Positions 54,571 through 64,000 of a DNA stretch of 64,000 nucleotides are shown here, piece after piece. Under the pieces are notes generated by a model. That model saw only the letters and a program-made list of their open reading frames with translations, had not been told where the DNA came from and searched no databases. The stretch is from Vigna angularis (Eukaryota > Streptophyta > Magnoliopsida > Fabales > Fabaceae), in contig NC_068975.1 in the NCBI RefSeq assembly GCF_016808095.1, forward strand, positions 6,191,501 to 6,255,500, read 5' to 3'. A program made the translations under genes and the position numbers. Each line of letters opens with the position of its first letter. Within the stretch, counting starts at the first letter, position 1.

Positions 54571-55627
54571 GAGATAAGTGGACCATTTGTGAGGACACTC
54601 AAAAGAATAATGTCCTCTCTCTCCACACTTAAAGCATTTGGTCTCTCTACCCCTTGTTTCTTTTGAAGATTCTTTGTGAAAGGTATTTCTTTCTCGCTCT
54701 CTCTCTTTTTCTTTACCTCTCACTTTTTCTTTTTCTTTTTCTTTTTCTTGAGGTTTGTCATACCTCTTTGGACTGCCCTCCCTCTTAGGATTTGTCCTAT
54801 ACTCGGAGGTGGTAGGATAATTCCTTTTAGTGGAAGCTTTTCTTCTAATTTGTTCTTCCACTCTTACACATAGCTGCACAAAATCATTGAGATCTAAATA
54901 AGGTAAAAGTTCTACCTTATCTCTGATCTCATAGTTAAGACCACTTTGGAACCTAGCTATGGTGAATCTCTCTTCCTCTTTGATTCCAGCTCTTAACATG
55001 AGTAATTCCAACTTTTGTCTATATTCTTCAACACTCATGTTTCTTTGTTGAAGTCTATGAAGCTTGTCCATGACCTCTTTGGCATAATAGGCTGGAATAT
55101 GCCTCCGATGCAAGGCTGCCTTTAACTCATTCCAGTATTGGATGGTATAGTCGCCATGTATCTTTATCTCTAATGATGGAGGTCCACCAATAGAGGGCTG
55201 CTCCTTGAAAAGTCAAGGTGGCTAAGGTCACTCTCCTCCTATCATCTATGTGGTAACATTCAAAAATCTGTTCAACCTTCATCTCCCACTCAAAATATTC
55301 TTCCACATTGTCTCTGCCATAGAAGGGGGGAAGGTCAAGTTTGGGTTCCACATGATGGTTCTTATGATGGTGGTGTCTCCTAGGAGGGTGTTGATAGTGA
55401 TCAAAAGGATGAAAACTATTATGATCACTATATTGGGAATGATCACCATTATCATGGTGTTGCCTATGAGAGTGTTCCTCATCATTTTATCCTCTCTGAT
55501 TGCGAGTGAGGTTTGCAACCATTTGTCTGAGTTCATTTAACTCAGCTTTAGTTCTATTGAGTTCCTCTCTCAATTCCATATTGTCCTCATCATGATGAAA
55601 AGTGCCTTGAATACTAGAGTTACTCAT
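54571..55627 (-). pseudogene. gag: gag of the gag-protease element, broken
   Basis: ATG 55627 starts MSNSSIQGTFHHDED. A TAA at 55487-55489 follows after 46 codons. The same frame then gives LDLPPFYGRDNVEEYFEWE and ALYWWTSIIRDKD. A frame change near 55150 leads to the 181-codon rest with MDKLHRLQQRNMSVEEYRQ, FQSGLNYEIRDKVE and the zinc knuckle CFKCGERGHYSFEC. Gag would form the particle. Two lesions make this copy inactive. Confidence 0.88.
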
Positions 55628-58238
55628 ACTTGTGAAGTAGAGAAAAGATTTTCAAAAGAGTTTTGAAAAGCTTCACAAGTGTTGAGTCAAAACACTTTTC
55701 AAAGATTTGTTTTTGTATTTTTGGTGAAATGACTTCTAGATAGATTCTAAAGGTAAAGAAATCGAATAGCTCCCAGGAAGGAGAGGTGAGTCTCAATGGA
55801 CAAGCTTAAGAACCTTGTCCTTCCTTAGTCAGAGGTTCTCCTATTTCTTACCCAAGTTTCAATGGAGAAGTCTTTCCAAAACAGTTAGAATGCAACAATG
55901 AGATGCGCCTAGAAACCAAAAGAAGGTTTATCTATATGAGCGCGCACCTAGATATCACGGAGACTTAAAACAAGATATTAACAAGCAAAAATTAAAGAAA
56001 GATGATAAGGAAATGAAAGAGTGAGACACGACCCTAAGTGAAAGTGCAAGTGACACTTGGAGCCATTTGACACACTTTCACACTAAGAAGTGGAACTAAG
56101 CTATTACAATGTTTGATGGTGCACTTGGAATTGCTTGAAAAGCATTTTCCCAAGTCACTTTAAGTGGCAAATGAACACAAAATGGAAAAAAGTTACAAAG
56201 GTTCCGTGATATAAAGCAAAGTACAATTAAAAAAAACAATGTTTGAAAATGAAGCAACAAATGTGGCTGCTGTTTCAGATTGGTTGAAATCCAAACTTGA
56301 TGTGATTTGCTGCTGGAAAAGGGTGGTGGAACAACAATGTTATAGTGCTCTTGGAGTTCAAGTTTGAAGCCCTTTTAACACCTCATCCACTTCCTAAGAT
56401 GCTACCCCCTTGGAGCAAGGAATCTGAGGTAGAGAAGCTGCACCAATACTTCACACAACCATACACCAACAAGAAAAAATTCGCACCAGAAAACTTGCAC
56501 TGCACCAGATTTTTGAAATGAAAAACCAACTTGACAACACAATAGAAAGCCAATAAAGTGGGATTTTAATCAGTTTGGGGCTGGAAAAAGAGGTGGTACG
56601 CAAAAGGAACCTAATAAAGGGTCTAGAGCAGATTATAAAAGCAATAAAACTCAAAAACAGTGATTGAATTGAGTGTTCCGAAACTGTTTGATGAAACTGC
56701 AAAAGTGTTTGATGAAATGCCACAAAGAGATGCTGAAATGTGGGTTTTTCTGGTTTTGACCTTTCAAAGCTGGATTGCAGGGATTAATTGCTTTTTCTGA
56801 TTGTGTTTCACTTGTTTAAGCATTGGAATTTAATTGGAAAACAAATTCCCCAACTTTTGCCAATCCAAAAATGAAGATTTAAATGTTGGACAAAATCAAA
56901 CAGCACATAATTTGCATATTGCACCAGAAAAGTGATGTGAAAATGGTGCTTTGAGATGCAAAAATGAGTTGCAATGGTTTTATGGCAGAACTAATGGTTC
57001 AAACAACTTTATATGCTTAAATTGAAGGTGTTCAAACTGTCAAACAGCAAGGAAAAAGACCACACCCGAAACTCACTGGTCCACTTACAAAAATTAAGCA
57101 AATTCAATTTTGCAGTGCTGGTGTAAAATTGACCAATTGAACAGTAACTACAAGTTTCAAAAGTTAAAATACACCTGCACCAATGTTGAAACTGAACTGA
57201 AACAGCCAAATGCTCCAAATCACAGGTTGAGTTGCAAATTTTGCAGCATTTTGAAGCAAAAACTGGACCAGAATCAAGAAAGCAATAGAAACAAAGTTGG
57301 CTGGCACAAACAAAGGCATAAGGAAGTCCTAAATGACTAGAACTAGCTATAGAATATGAGCCAGCAGAATTTTTAAAGCCTAAAACCAAGCTAGGACAGC
57401 AAGCACGGTGCAAAATCTGATCAAAAACTGTGACAGGATTGTTTAGTGAATTTTGAAACAACTCAACAACACATTTTGCAAATATGTGATTGATTGGAGT
57501 TACTATCACTTGAAACATGCTTAAAATCATAAAAGAAACTTGTCTCAATTTTTAGATACAACAAAACTGGCAGAAACAGTATGCACCAAATCAATGTAGA
57601 AATGAATTCTGATGCAGAATTTGAAACCAGATTTTATGAACTCAACCACACATTTTGCTTTTCTGAGTTTAATATGAGTTTGTACACTTGTAGCAATGCT
57701 TAACAACACCAAGGAAACTTGCACAAAGCTTTAGAAGCAAGAAATCTGGTTTGAAACAGATTAAAGTACAGATACCAAATTTGAAAAGATTGTGCAGAAT
57801 TTTGTGAAAATTGACGCAAATGTTGGATGCTTTAGCTCATATAATCCAGGCTAGACATTTTCTCTTTGCCTTTGTGGATTGATTCATTGCTAAACGTGCA
57901 TCTAATACACAGTTTGAAAATGAAAATTGAAAGCTAGAACAGAATCAAACATTTGAAACAGAAACAACACTGCACATAAGGCACATGACTGAGACAAAAC
58001 GGGAAAAGATGAATAAAGCTGGATTTGAACTCAAACAAACAAAGTTCACCGATTTAAATGATGAAGAAACACTAAGGAACAACTGAATGAACACAAAAAG
58101 CAAGCTCAAGTACGAATTAAGCCAAACAGAATTAAAAAAAAAATTGATAAAACAGTGACAGAGTTGACAGCACATGGCAGAAACAAAAAATGAAGAAAAG
58201 AGCAACTTAGCTCGTTGAAACACAGCGTGGACGTGCTG
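55628..58238 (-). other. 2.6 kb leader of the gag-protease element
   Basis: It lies between the primer site and the gag ATG. It is A-rich on the plus strand and contains many GAAACAG, GCAAAAT and CACCAGA-type strings. The longest minus frame is 179 codons (57009-57548) and is not recognised. A long leader in a short element is unusual; an intron or an earlier captured sequence could account for it. Confidence 0.6.
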
Positions 58239-58251
58239 GCTCTTGATACCA
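58239..58251 (-). promoter_or_regulatory. primer binding site, tRNA-Met type
   Basis: Minus strand TGGTATCAAGAGC; the standard plant initiator-tRNA site is TGGTATCAGAGC, so one A is extra. It begins 2 bp from the 5' LTR end. Confidence 0.8.
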
Positions 58252-58253
58252 AA

Positions 58254-59012
58254 TGATGGAAGCAGCCTCCACGTTCAAGACTGGAGCGGCTCCGTGGACA
58301 GAATGACGCAGCGGAATGAAAAATGGTTTGAAGGAGTTCGGCGCATGCAAGGTGTTTGTCAGAATGCGTGACAGTTTTTGGATGTGTGTGTGAGGTAGAG
58401 TTCTAACTCAGAAGACCTTCCAACGGGGAAGGAAGCTAGAGGATAAGTGTGCTAAAGTGGCACAATGCAAAGAACTTGAAGAAGTAGTGGCTGGAAACAA
58501 TCCAACAACATTTCACTATATCAATTCAAGTCCCTTTTACAAATGATGAAGCTCTCTTTTTATAGGCAAAGATGAGCTTGGAAATGTACAATGAAAGCTA
58601 CATCAACTACATTTAAAACGTGCAGAATCCAAACGTGTAGGAGCTCCTTCCAGGTCATGTGTTTCATGTGCACTTTATTGAAAATGTGCTGAATTAGGGA
58701 AGCCACACGGTTGGCTTGTGTTCCACGTGATGCACATGTAAAATGTACTTCCAACTTGGCTATTTGGTGACTAACAGCAGCAAGTCTTCTCGGCTGTTTG
58801 CTATAGGTTCCAAGTCTTCCTTAGGATGTGTACATATGGTTTCCCCACCTTTATTGGTGACCTATAAAACAAAGTAAAGGTATTTAGTTAAAGAAGAACA
58901 TGTTAAGACTTTAGAAAGAAAAGATTAAGTCCTTTATTCAACTTCTCTTTCTTGGTCTTAGAGTGAAGTTGATACTTCTTTGGATGGGAAGTCCCTAAAG
59001 GGGTTGCCATCA
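58254..59012 (-). repeat. 5' LTR of the gag-protease element (759 bp)
   Basis: Partner of 51626-52381. It is followed by the target duplication CATAT and then by the interrupted Athila gag. Confidence 0.95.
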
Positions 59013-59017
59013 CATAT

Positions 59018-59913
59018 GTTGTTGAACTTGAGCAACATTCTTTAATTCTTTCGGCAATTGAGCAAGTGCCTTTGTTAGATTCTCCAATTGTTGAGTTATA
59101 ATCTTATTTTGAGCAAGTAAGGCATCATTTGACTCCAATTGTAGAACCCCTTTCTGTTGAACAGAGGCTCCTCTTTCACGATGCATTTCATTGTCATTGG
59201 CAGCCATGTTCTCTCTATCAATTCTGTTGCTTCCTCTGGAGTCTTACATTAAATATTACCTCCAGTTGAGGCATCTAACATCAACTTGGTTTGTGAACCA
59301 AGACCTCTAAGGAAAGTTAGAACTATTGTTGCTTCATCAAAACCATGCATGGGAGTCTTTCTCAACAAGCTTTATAATGATCCCATGCTTGGCCTAATGT
59401 ATCTTCCGTGCCTTGTCAGAAAGAAGAGATCTCTTGCTTCCCTTTGTTTACTTTGGATTGTGGGAAGTATTTCTTCACGAACTTTGCAACCACAAATTCC
59501 CATTCTGTAAAGCTTCCTTCTGGAAAATAGTTTAACCATAACTTAGCATTGCCTCCCAATGAGAGAGGAAACAAGCTAAGTTTGATGCTTCGTCCGGCAC
59601 CCCATTTATCTTCACTGTGTTACAAATTTCATTAAGTTTGATAGCCCGTTGAATTGATTACTCTTTACCAGTTGTATCAATGTCGGTTTCACCTCCATGT
59701 TTGCAGCAGTAACCCTCGGTCTTGCTGTGTTGTTAAAATGTTGAGGGCCAACCATAGTGGTGTAATCTGCAAGAGTCCGTCTACCATTATTTTCATGAGC
59801 CATATCTTCAGTGTTTTGGTTAGACCTTTGTGGTGAAGGTTGTAAGAGTGTTTCGGAGGGGGGAAAAGTTCTCTAGATGTACGGATTCTTCTAGTCCTAA
59901 TTGCCTCCTGCAT
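59018..59913 (-). pseudogene. gag: Athila gag, N-terminal and core piece
   Basis: ATG 59913 starts MQEAIRTRRIRTSRELFPP. Further on are GRRTLADYTTMVGPQHFNN, VKPTLIQLVKSNQFNG and a C-terminal NKIITQQLENLTKALAQLP. Frame changes occur near 59830, 59640 and 59250. It continues at 51620. In two places it keeps the Gln codons that became stops in the plus copy (46953-48668). Confidence 0.88.
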
Positions 59914-59915
59914 AC

Positions 59916-61263
59916 TGATAACAGTTGAAAAACTAATATTTCTATGCTTAAAATTGATACCAAAAGCAACCTTTAAGACTTAGAAATTAGCTTGGAATCA
60001 TGCTTTTACTTATATTTTTGGAAATAAGAGAGTTGGACAGGTTTATGCTTGATTTCCTTGTTTTATGCAAGCTTTATGATGATTTTGATGAAAGAAGTGA
60101 AGTAGGACAAAGATGGAATCATAAAAGAACTCAAAAAAAGTGCAAAAGAAGAGAAGTCGCGAGTACCACTCAACGCCATTTACCACCGAGCGGCACTTCT
60201 AAAGACACATTGGCACTGCTGAGCGGTAAAAATACAACTAAGGGGAAGAATTGAGTACGTTGAGCGGTATTTACCGCTGAGTGCCATTATTTTGGGCTTG
60301 GGCCTACTTTTCTGTAATTTTTAGAATAGTATATAAGCTTTAGGACATCCTAGGGTTTGTATCTTTGGTTGGGACGAAGTAGAAACACATTTTTCACCCC
60401 TTAGGGGTAGAATTGGAGATGGTGACGACTCTCCTCTTCTCTTTCTCTGGTTTTTCTATCTCTTCCATTCTTTCATTCCATTGTTCATCTAGTTCTTCCA
60501 TGACGATGGAGAACTAAACTTATTTTGTTGTTGGGGAATCAATGTAAATCCTTAGAAACTCTCTTGTATGAAATTTGTTATTCAAGATCATTTTTATGAT
60601 ACATGCTTTCTTTCATTAATAGTTAGGATTTTTCCTCTTTGCTCAAAGCATGCATTGTTTAACTCATTCGATGTCATGATTATTGTTTTTGTAGATATGG
60701 ACACATACGGGGAAATCTAGATCTGGGGAAACTCTCCCAACAGTAGTATAAACCTAGACATAGGAGTATGATGGTTGATTGCCTTTAAGCTTCTATTCAA
60801 TATAGTGCATGATTAATTGCTAGGGAGACAAGACATTGTAAATTAGTGATTATGATTAGGCTTTCTTCGCCGAGACATCGGATTTAAAGTAATTTAGAAA
60901 GTGGCATTAACATTAATGAAAAGAATGATGAATTCCTAAATACAAGAGAGTGGATAGGATGAAATTGATAAACCCAAACAACATATTCATCCATATACTT
61001 CAATTCACGTGTTTTGTTTCTTCTTGCCCATTGATCATCACATGCATACATATTTACTTTTTAGCCTTTTGCGTTCGAAACTTACAACAATTTGTTCACA
61101 AGTCTTAATTAACCAATAAATCACATAACTGTCTAGGTCGTGAGTCCTTTGGGAGAACGATACTTGGTCTTACCAAGTTTATTACTTGATACGATTCGGT
61201 CATACTTGTCGAGGTTTAACAAGTTTTTGGCACCCTTTTCGGTGTTCAAAAATATTGTCATCA
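59916..61263 (+). mobile_element. solo Athila LTR (1348 bp) at the gag start codon
   Basis: Begins TGATAACAGTTG and ends AATATTGTCATCA, with CATAC on both sides (59911-59915 and 61264-61268). A TATATAA box is near 60328. It has opposite orientation to the element it sits in. The insertion lies 2 bp upstream of the gag ATG. Confidence 0.93.
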
Positions 61264-61555
61264 CATACACAAGAAAATAAAACCCAAGAAAAATTGTTAG
61301 CACAAAAAGATACAAAAGAGAACAAATGTAATTGAAAGATAAGAGGATAGGAAATAAAAACAGAAAATAGAAAAAAAATACCGAAAAACAGAAAACAAAA
61401 AAACAAAAATAGAAAAAGAAAAATAAAACAGAAAATAAAATAAAAACAAAAAAATTAAAATAGAAAATTAAAATTTTAAAACAAGTCAAAAATAATCAAA
61501 AATCCCACAAATAGACTGGTTAAACCACGAGTCCCTGACAACGACACCAAAAACT
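61264..61555 (-). other. leader and degenerate primer binding site of the minus Athila element
   Basis: AT-rich leader with AAAATAGAAAA-type runs. The primer site (61532-61549, minus strand TGGTGTCGTTGTCAGGGA) has several changes from the tRNA-Asp complement. No coding sequence. Confidence 0.75.
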
Positions 61556-62885
61556 TGATGAACAAATTTCTAATTTCCAAAATTGGAGTAAAAACTTGTT
61601 AACCCTCGGAGAGTGTAATCGAATCGTATCAAGTAATAATCTTGGTAAGACCAAATATCGTTCTCCCAAAGGACTTAAGGCCTAGACAGTTATGTGATTT
61701 ATAGATTAATCAAGACTTGTGAACAAATTGTTGTAGGTTTCAAATGCAAAAGACTGAAAAGTAAATATCTATGCATGTGATGATAAATCAAAAATAATAA
61801 ACAAAACATGTGAATTAAAATATATGGATGGATATGTTGTTGGGGTTTATCAATTTCATCCTATCCACTCTCTTGTATTTAGGAATTCATCATTCTTTTC
61901 ATTAATGTTAATGCCAATTTCTAATTTACTTTAAACTCGATGGCTCGGCGAAGAAAGCCTAATCATAATAATTAGTTTACAATGATTTGTCTCCCTAGCA
62001 ACTAATCATGCATTATAGTGAACAGAAGCTTAAAGGTAACCAACTATCATACTCCTATGTCTAGGTTGGTAATATACTGATGGTAGAGATTCCCCAGATC
62101 TAGATTTCCCCGTATGTGTCCATATCGACAAAATCAATAATCATGACATTGAATGAGTTAAACAATGCATGTTTTGAGCAAAGAGGAAAAACCCTAACTA
62201 TTAATGAAAGAAAGCATGTATCATCAATATGATCTTTAAGAAAACATTCCTTACAAGAGAGTTTCAAAGGATTTACATTGATTCCCCAACAACAAAAGGA
62301 AGTTTAGTTCACCATATTAATGGTGAAACTATATGAAATACAATGAAAGAGTGGCAGAATAAACCCTAGAAAGTTGATGAAGGAGCCATAGCATCCAAAA
62401 TCTTCCTCCAAGGATTGAGAGAGTGTGTTTCTGCTTTGTTCTAGCCAAAGATACAAACCCTAGGAAGTCCTAAATCTTATATACTATTCTAAAAATTACA
62501 GAAAAGTAAGCCCAAGCCCAGAAGAGTGCCGCTCAGTGGTAAATACCGATCAGCAGTAATGACGCTGACTAATTCTTCCCCTCAGCGGTGCCAATGAGAT
62601 TGTGTGAGTGCCGCTCAGCGGTAATTTGCGTTGAGCGGTACGTGCGATTTCTCTTCTTTAGCACTTTATGTACTATTTTCTGGTTCCATCTCTATCCCTT
62701 TTCACTTCTTTCATCAATTTCATCTAGAAACCTGCAAAAACAAGGAAATCAAGCATAAAACTTGTCTAACTCTTTTATTTCCAATAATTCAACAAAATCA
62801 TAAGTTCAACCTAATTTCTAAGTCATAAAGGTTGTAATTGAAGTCAATTTTAAGCATAAAAATAATAGTTTTTCAATTGTTATTA
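61556..62885 (-). repeat. 5' LTR of the minus Athila element (1330 bp)
   Basis: Plus-strand start TGATGAACAAATTTC and end TTCAATTGTTATTA, the last with one base changed from the usual TCA. It contains GCTCAGCGG motifs at 62525-62640. Next to it is CACTA-derived sequence beginning GGTTC. Confidence 0.9.
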
Positions 62886-62985
62886 GGTTCGACTTCTCAT
62901 TAACGTCACCCATATAGACGTCGGACAGAGATCAGACATTAAAAGCCCAAAAAAACAAACATCTAAAGTCTTTTTTGCACTAGTG
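62886..62985 (-). mobile_element. terminal 100 bp of another CACTA copy, same family as CACTA B
   Basis: On the minus strand CACTAGTGCAAAAAAG, then GGGCTTTTAATGTCTGATC and GTCCGACGTC align with the left end of CACTA B (32866 onward) at most positions. The rest of this copy is missing, replaced by the Athila LTR at 62885. Confidence 0.85.
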
Positions 62986-63349
62986 AATGGATCCCGCTAC
63001 AGCTAATGTAGCTAATTTTACACGCCAAAAATTATCTACACTATACAAATCAAAAAGTTATTCTACTTTACTTATCCAATCTAAAAAAATTGAAGGGTCT
63101 TCTTCTCCTTTGAAAGGTCACAAATTCAACTTGGGCACGGAAAGGTATTGGTCCACGGTTCTAGTTTCTTGGAGTCTTGATGACTATAAGCTTGCTTCGC
63201 TTTTGATTCGTGTCCTGGTCCAAGTGTTTGCTGATGGAGTCAAGTTGATGTTGCATGTGTTGAAAAGCCTTCACCAAATCAAATTTACTAGAAGCACTTC
63301 CTTGGTGACTACTCCCGTTGGAAGAAGAATGTCTTGAACCGGTAAACAT
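62986..63349 (-). pseudogene. gag: gypsy gag N-terminal remnant
   Basis: ATG 63349 starts MFTGSRHSSSNGSSHQ, then FDLVKAFQHMQHQLDSISKHL. After a frame change near 63170 come KGEEDPSIFLDWISKVE and DLYSVDNFWRVKLATL, typical of Tekay/Reina-type gag. It has TGA and TAA stops. It is cut at 62985 by the CACTA end. The element continues beyond the window to the right (minus-strand upstream). Confidence 0.7.
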
Positions 63350-64000
63350 TTTTAAAACAAGCAAACAACAACAAAACTCACACAAAAAAAATGTTAGAAC
63401 AGCAGAAAAATGAATGTTAATACAGAAGCATTGGTCCCCTCAAAACAGCAGCAAAAATTGGCTCAAAACTCACGGTGCTATATGGAATCAAGGCAAGATC
63501 ACTCCCTCACATACACCCTTCTTTCAAAATAGTAATGTGTCTCTCAAATAACAATTCTAGAACACCAAGTCAAGGCTAAAGCAAGTGGAAAAATGTACAA
63601 TCCAAGCTCAACACAATAAAAGAACCAAGGCAAGACAACATACACTTTAGAACCCAAAAATGGAAGAAATCCGCAAGACAAATGGTGAAAAACAGAACCT
63701 AGAAAGCAATAAACTTGTCACAGAAAAAATTGGCAGCAATCTAAAGATTAAGAGAAGACAAAACAACAAAGAATTAGGAGTAAAAAATAGTGGCACATAA
63801 AGAAGACAACACCAAACAAAGTTAACACAACTAAGAAGCAAATCACACCAACATGCTAGGCATACATGAAGAGTAAGATCTAATTAATGCTAGAAATAAT
63901 TTGTCAAACCTCAAACCTATATATTTTGTATTTTTAATGAGAAAAGAGGCTTCAAATGAATTATCAAACACGCTAGAGACAGTAATTGATTTTCGGCCAA
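63350..64000 (-). other. leader of the gypsy element at the right edge
   Basis: A-rich non-coding sequence upstream of the gag start, similar in composition to the leader at 55628-58238. No LTR or primer site was reached before the window ends. Confidence 0.45.

Larger units (their letters stand above)
51626..59012 (-). mobile_element. gag-protease-only LTR retrotransposon (TR-GAG-like)
   Basis: LTRs at 51626-52381 and 58254-59012 are about 97% alike and flanked by CATAT (51621-51625 and 59013-59017). On the minus strand the order is primer site of tRNA-Met type (58239-58251), a 2.6 kb leader, gag (55627-54571), protease (53345-52780), a hydrophobic tail and a purine tract (52382-52398). RT, RNase H and integrase are absent; only about 380 bp lie between protease and the purine tract. 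Elements with gag and no pol have been named TR-GAG. This one is close to the Tekay/Reina side of gypsy by its gag and PBS. Confidence 0.9.
51314..62885 (-). mobile_element. minus-strand Athila element, truncated after gag, with three nested insertions
   Basis: On the minus strand there are a 5' LTR (61556-62885), degenerate primer site, leader, and gag from 59913 down to 51314, where it ends in the middle of gag. Insertions are a solo LTR at the gag start (59916-61263, CATAC), a gag-protease retrotransposon (51626-59012, CATAT) and, inside that, a solo LTR. No pol or 3' LTR remains. The 5' LTR adjoins a CACTA end (62886). Confidence 0.88.

Noticed and set aside
57009..57548. 179-codon minus frame in the leader of the gag-protease element
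   Set aside because: Cys/Ser/Phe-rich without recognisable motif, and no start context; treated as leader.
61133..61489. 118-codon minus frame rich in Phe and Leu, looks like a membrane protein
   Set aside because: Derived from A-rich leader sequence and an LTR end; no conserved motif.

Overview
This window is a plant nuclear transposon graveyard. I found no intact host gene, no rRNA or tRNA gene and no CRISPR array. The organism is a dicot and probably a legume (Vigna/Phaseolus type). That is inference, from the mix of Tat and Athila Ty3/gypsy elements, a SIRE/Maximus-like Copia LTR, CACTA (En/Spm) transposons with spliced genes, and AT-rich plant-style introns. The density and nesting suggest pericentromeric heterochromatin.

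Layout. (1) 1-9515: a Tat-lineage Ty3/gypsy retrotransposon on the minus strand, cut by the window start. It has gag, a full protease-RT-RNase H-second RNase H-integrase frame, and an antisense gene near the 3' LTR that I read as two exons. It looks young: the 340 bp of LTR that can be compared differ at 3 positions. (2) 9521-17837: a decayed plus-strand Athila-like element that keeps little besides integrase pieces. Its integrase is split by a truncated minus-strand Athila derivative (10995-14890). (3) 17838-29784: a CACTA transposon (target duplication TAG). It carries a 5-exon TNPA-like gene with an open frame, a broken TNP2 transposase, and captured pieces of an adenine phosphoribosyltransferase gene and a bHLH transcription factor gene. 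(4) 29788-32547: pieces of a gypsy LTR and a Copia LTR.

(5) 32548-51278: a plus-strand Athila element lacking RT and integrase. A second CACTA (32866-45851) sits in its 5' LTR, and the TNP2 gene of that CACTA is split by a complete non-autonomous Athila derivative (36721-42731, target duplication GGAAC). Its env-like remnant holds a 327 bp solo LTR (target duplication AACAG). (6) 51314-62885: a minus-strand Athila element invaded by a gag-protease-only retrotransposon (51626-59012, CATAT), which itself holds a solo LTR (53351-54570, GAGAT), and by another solo LTR at its gag start codon (59916-61263, CATAC). (7) 62886-64000: the terminal 100 bp of another CACTA copy, then a decayed gag start and leader of a further gypsy element.

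How the parts relate. Most coding capacity here belongs to transposons. The Tat element and the TNPA-like CACTA gene are the best preserved; the two Athila-type elements with recognisable gag are riddled with stops. Points most worth follow-up are the spliced antisense gene of the Tat element, the two host-gene captures, a hairpin array with a conserved loop and changing but still pairing stems inside the Athila derivatives, and the gag-protease element with a 2.6 kb leader.
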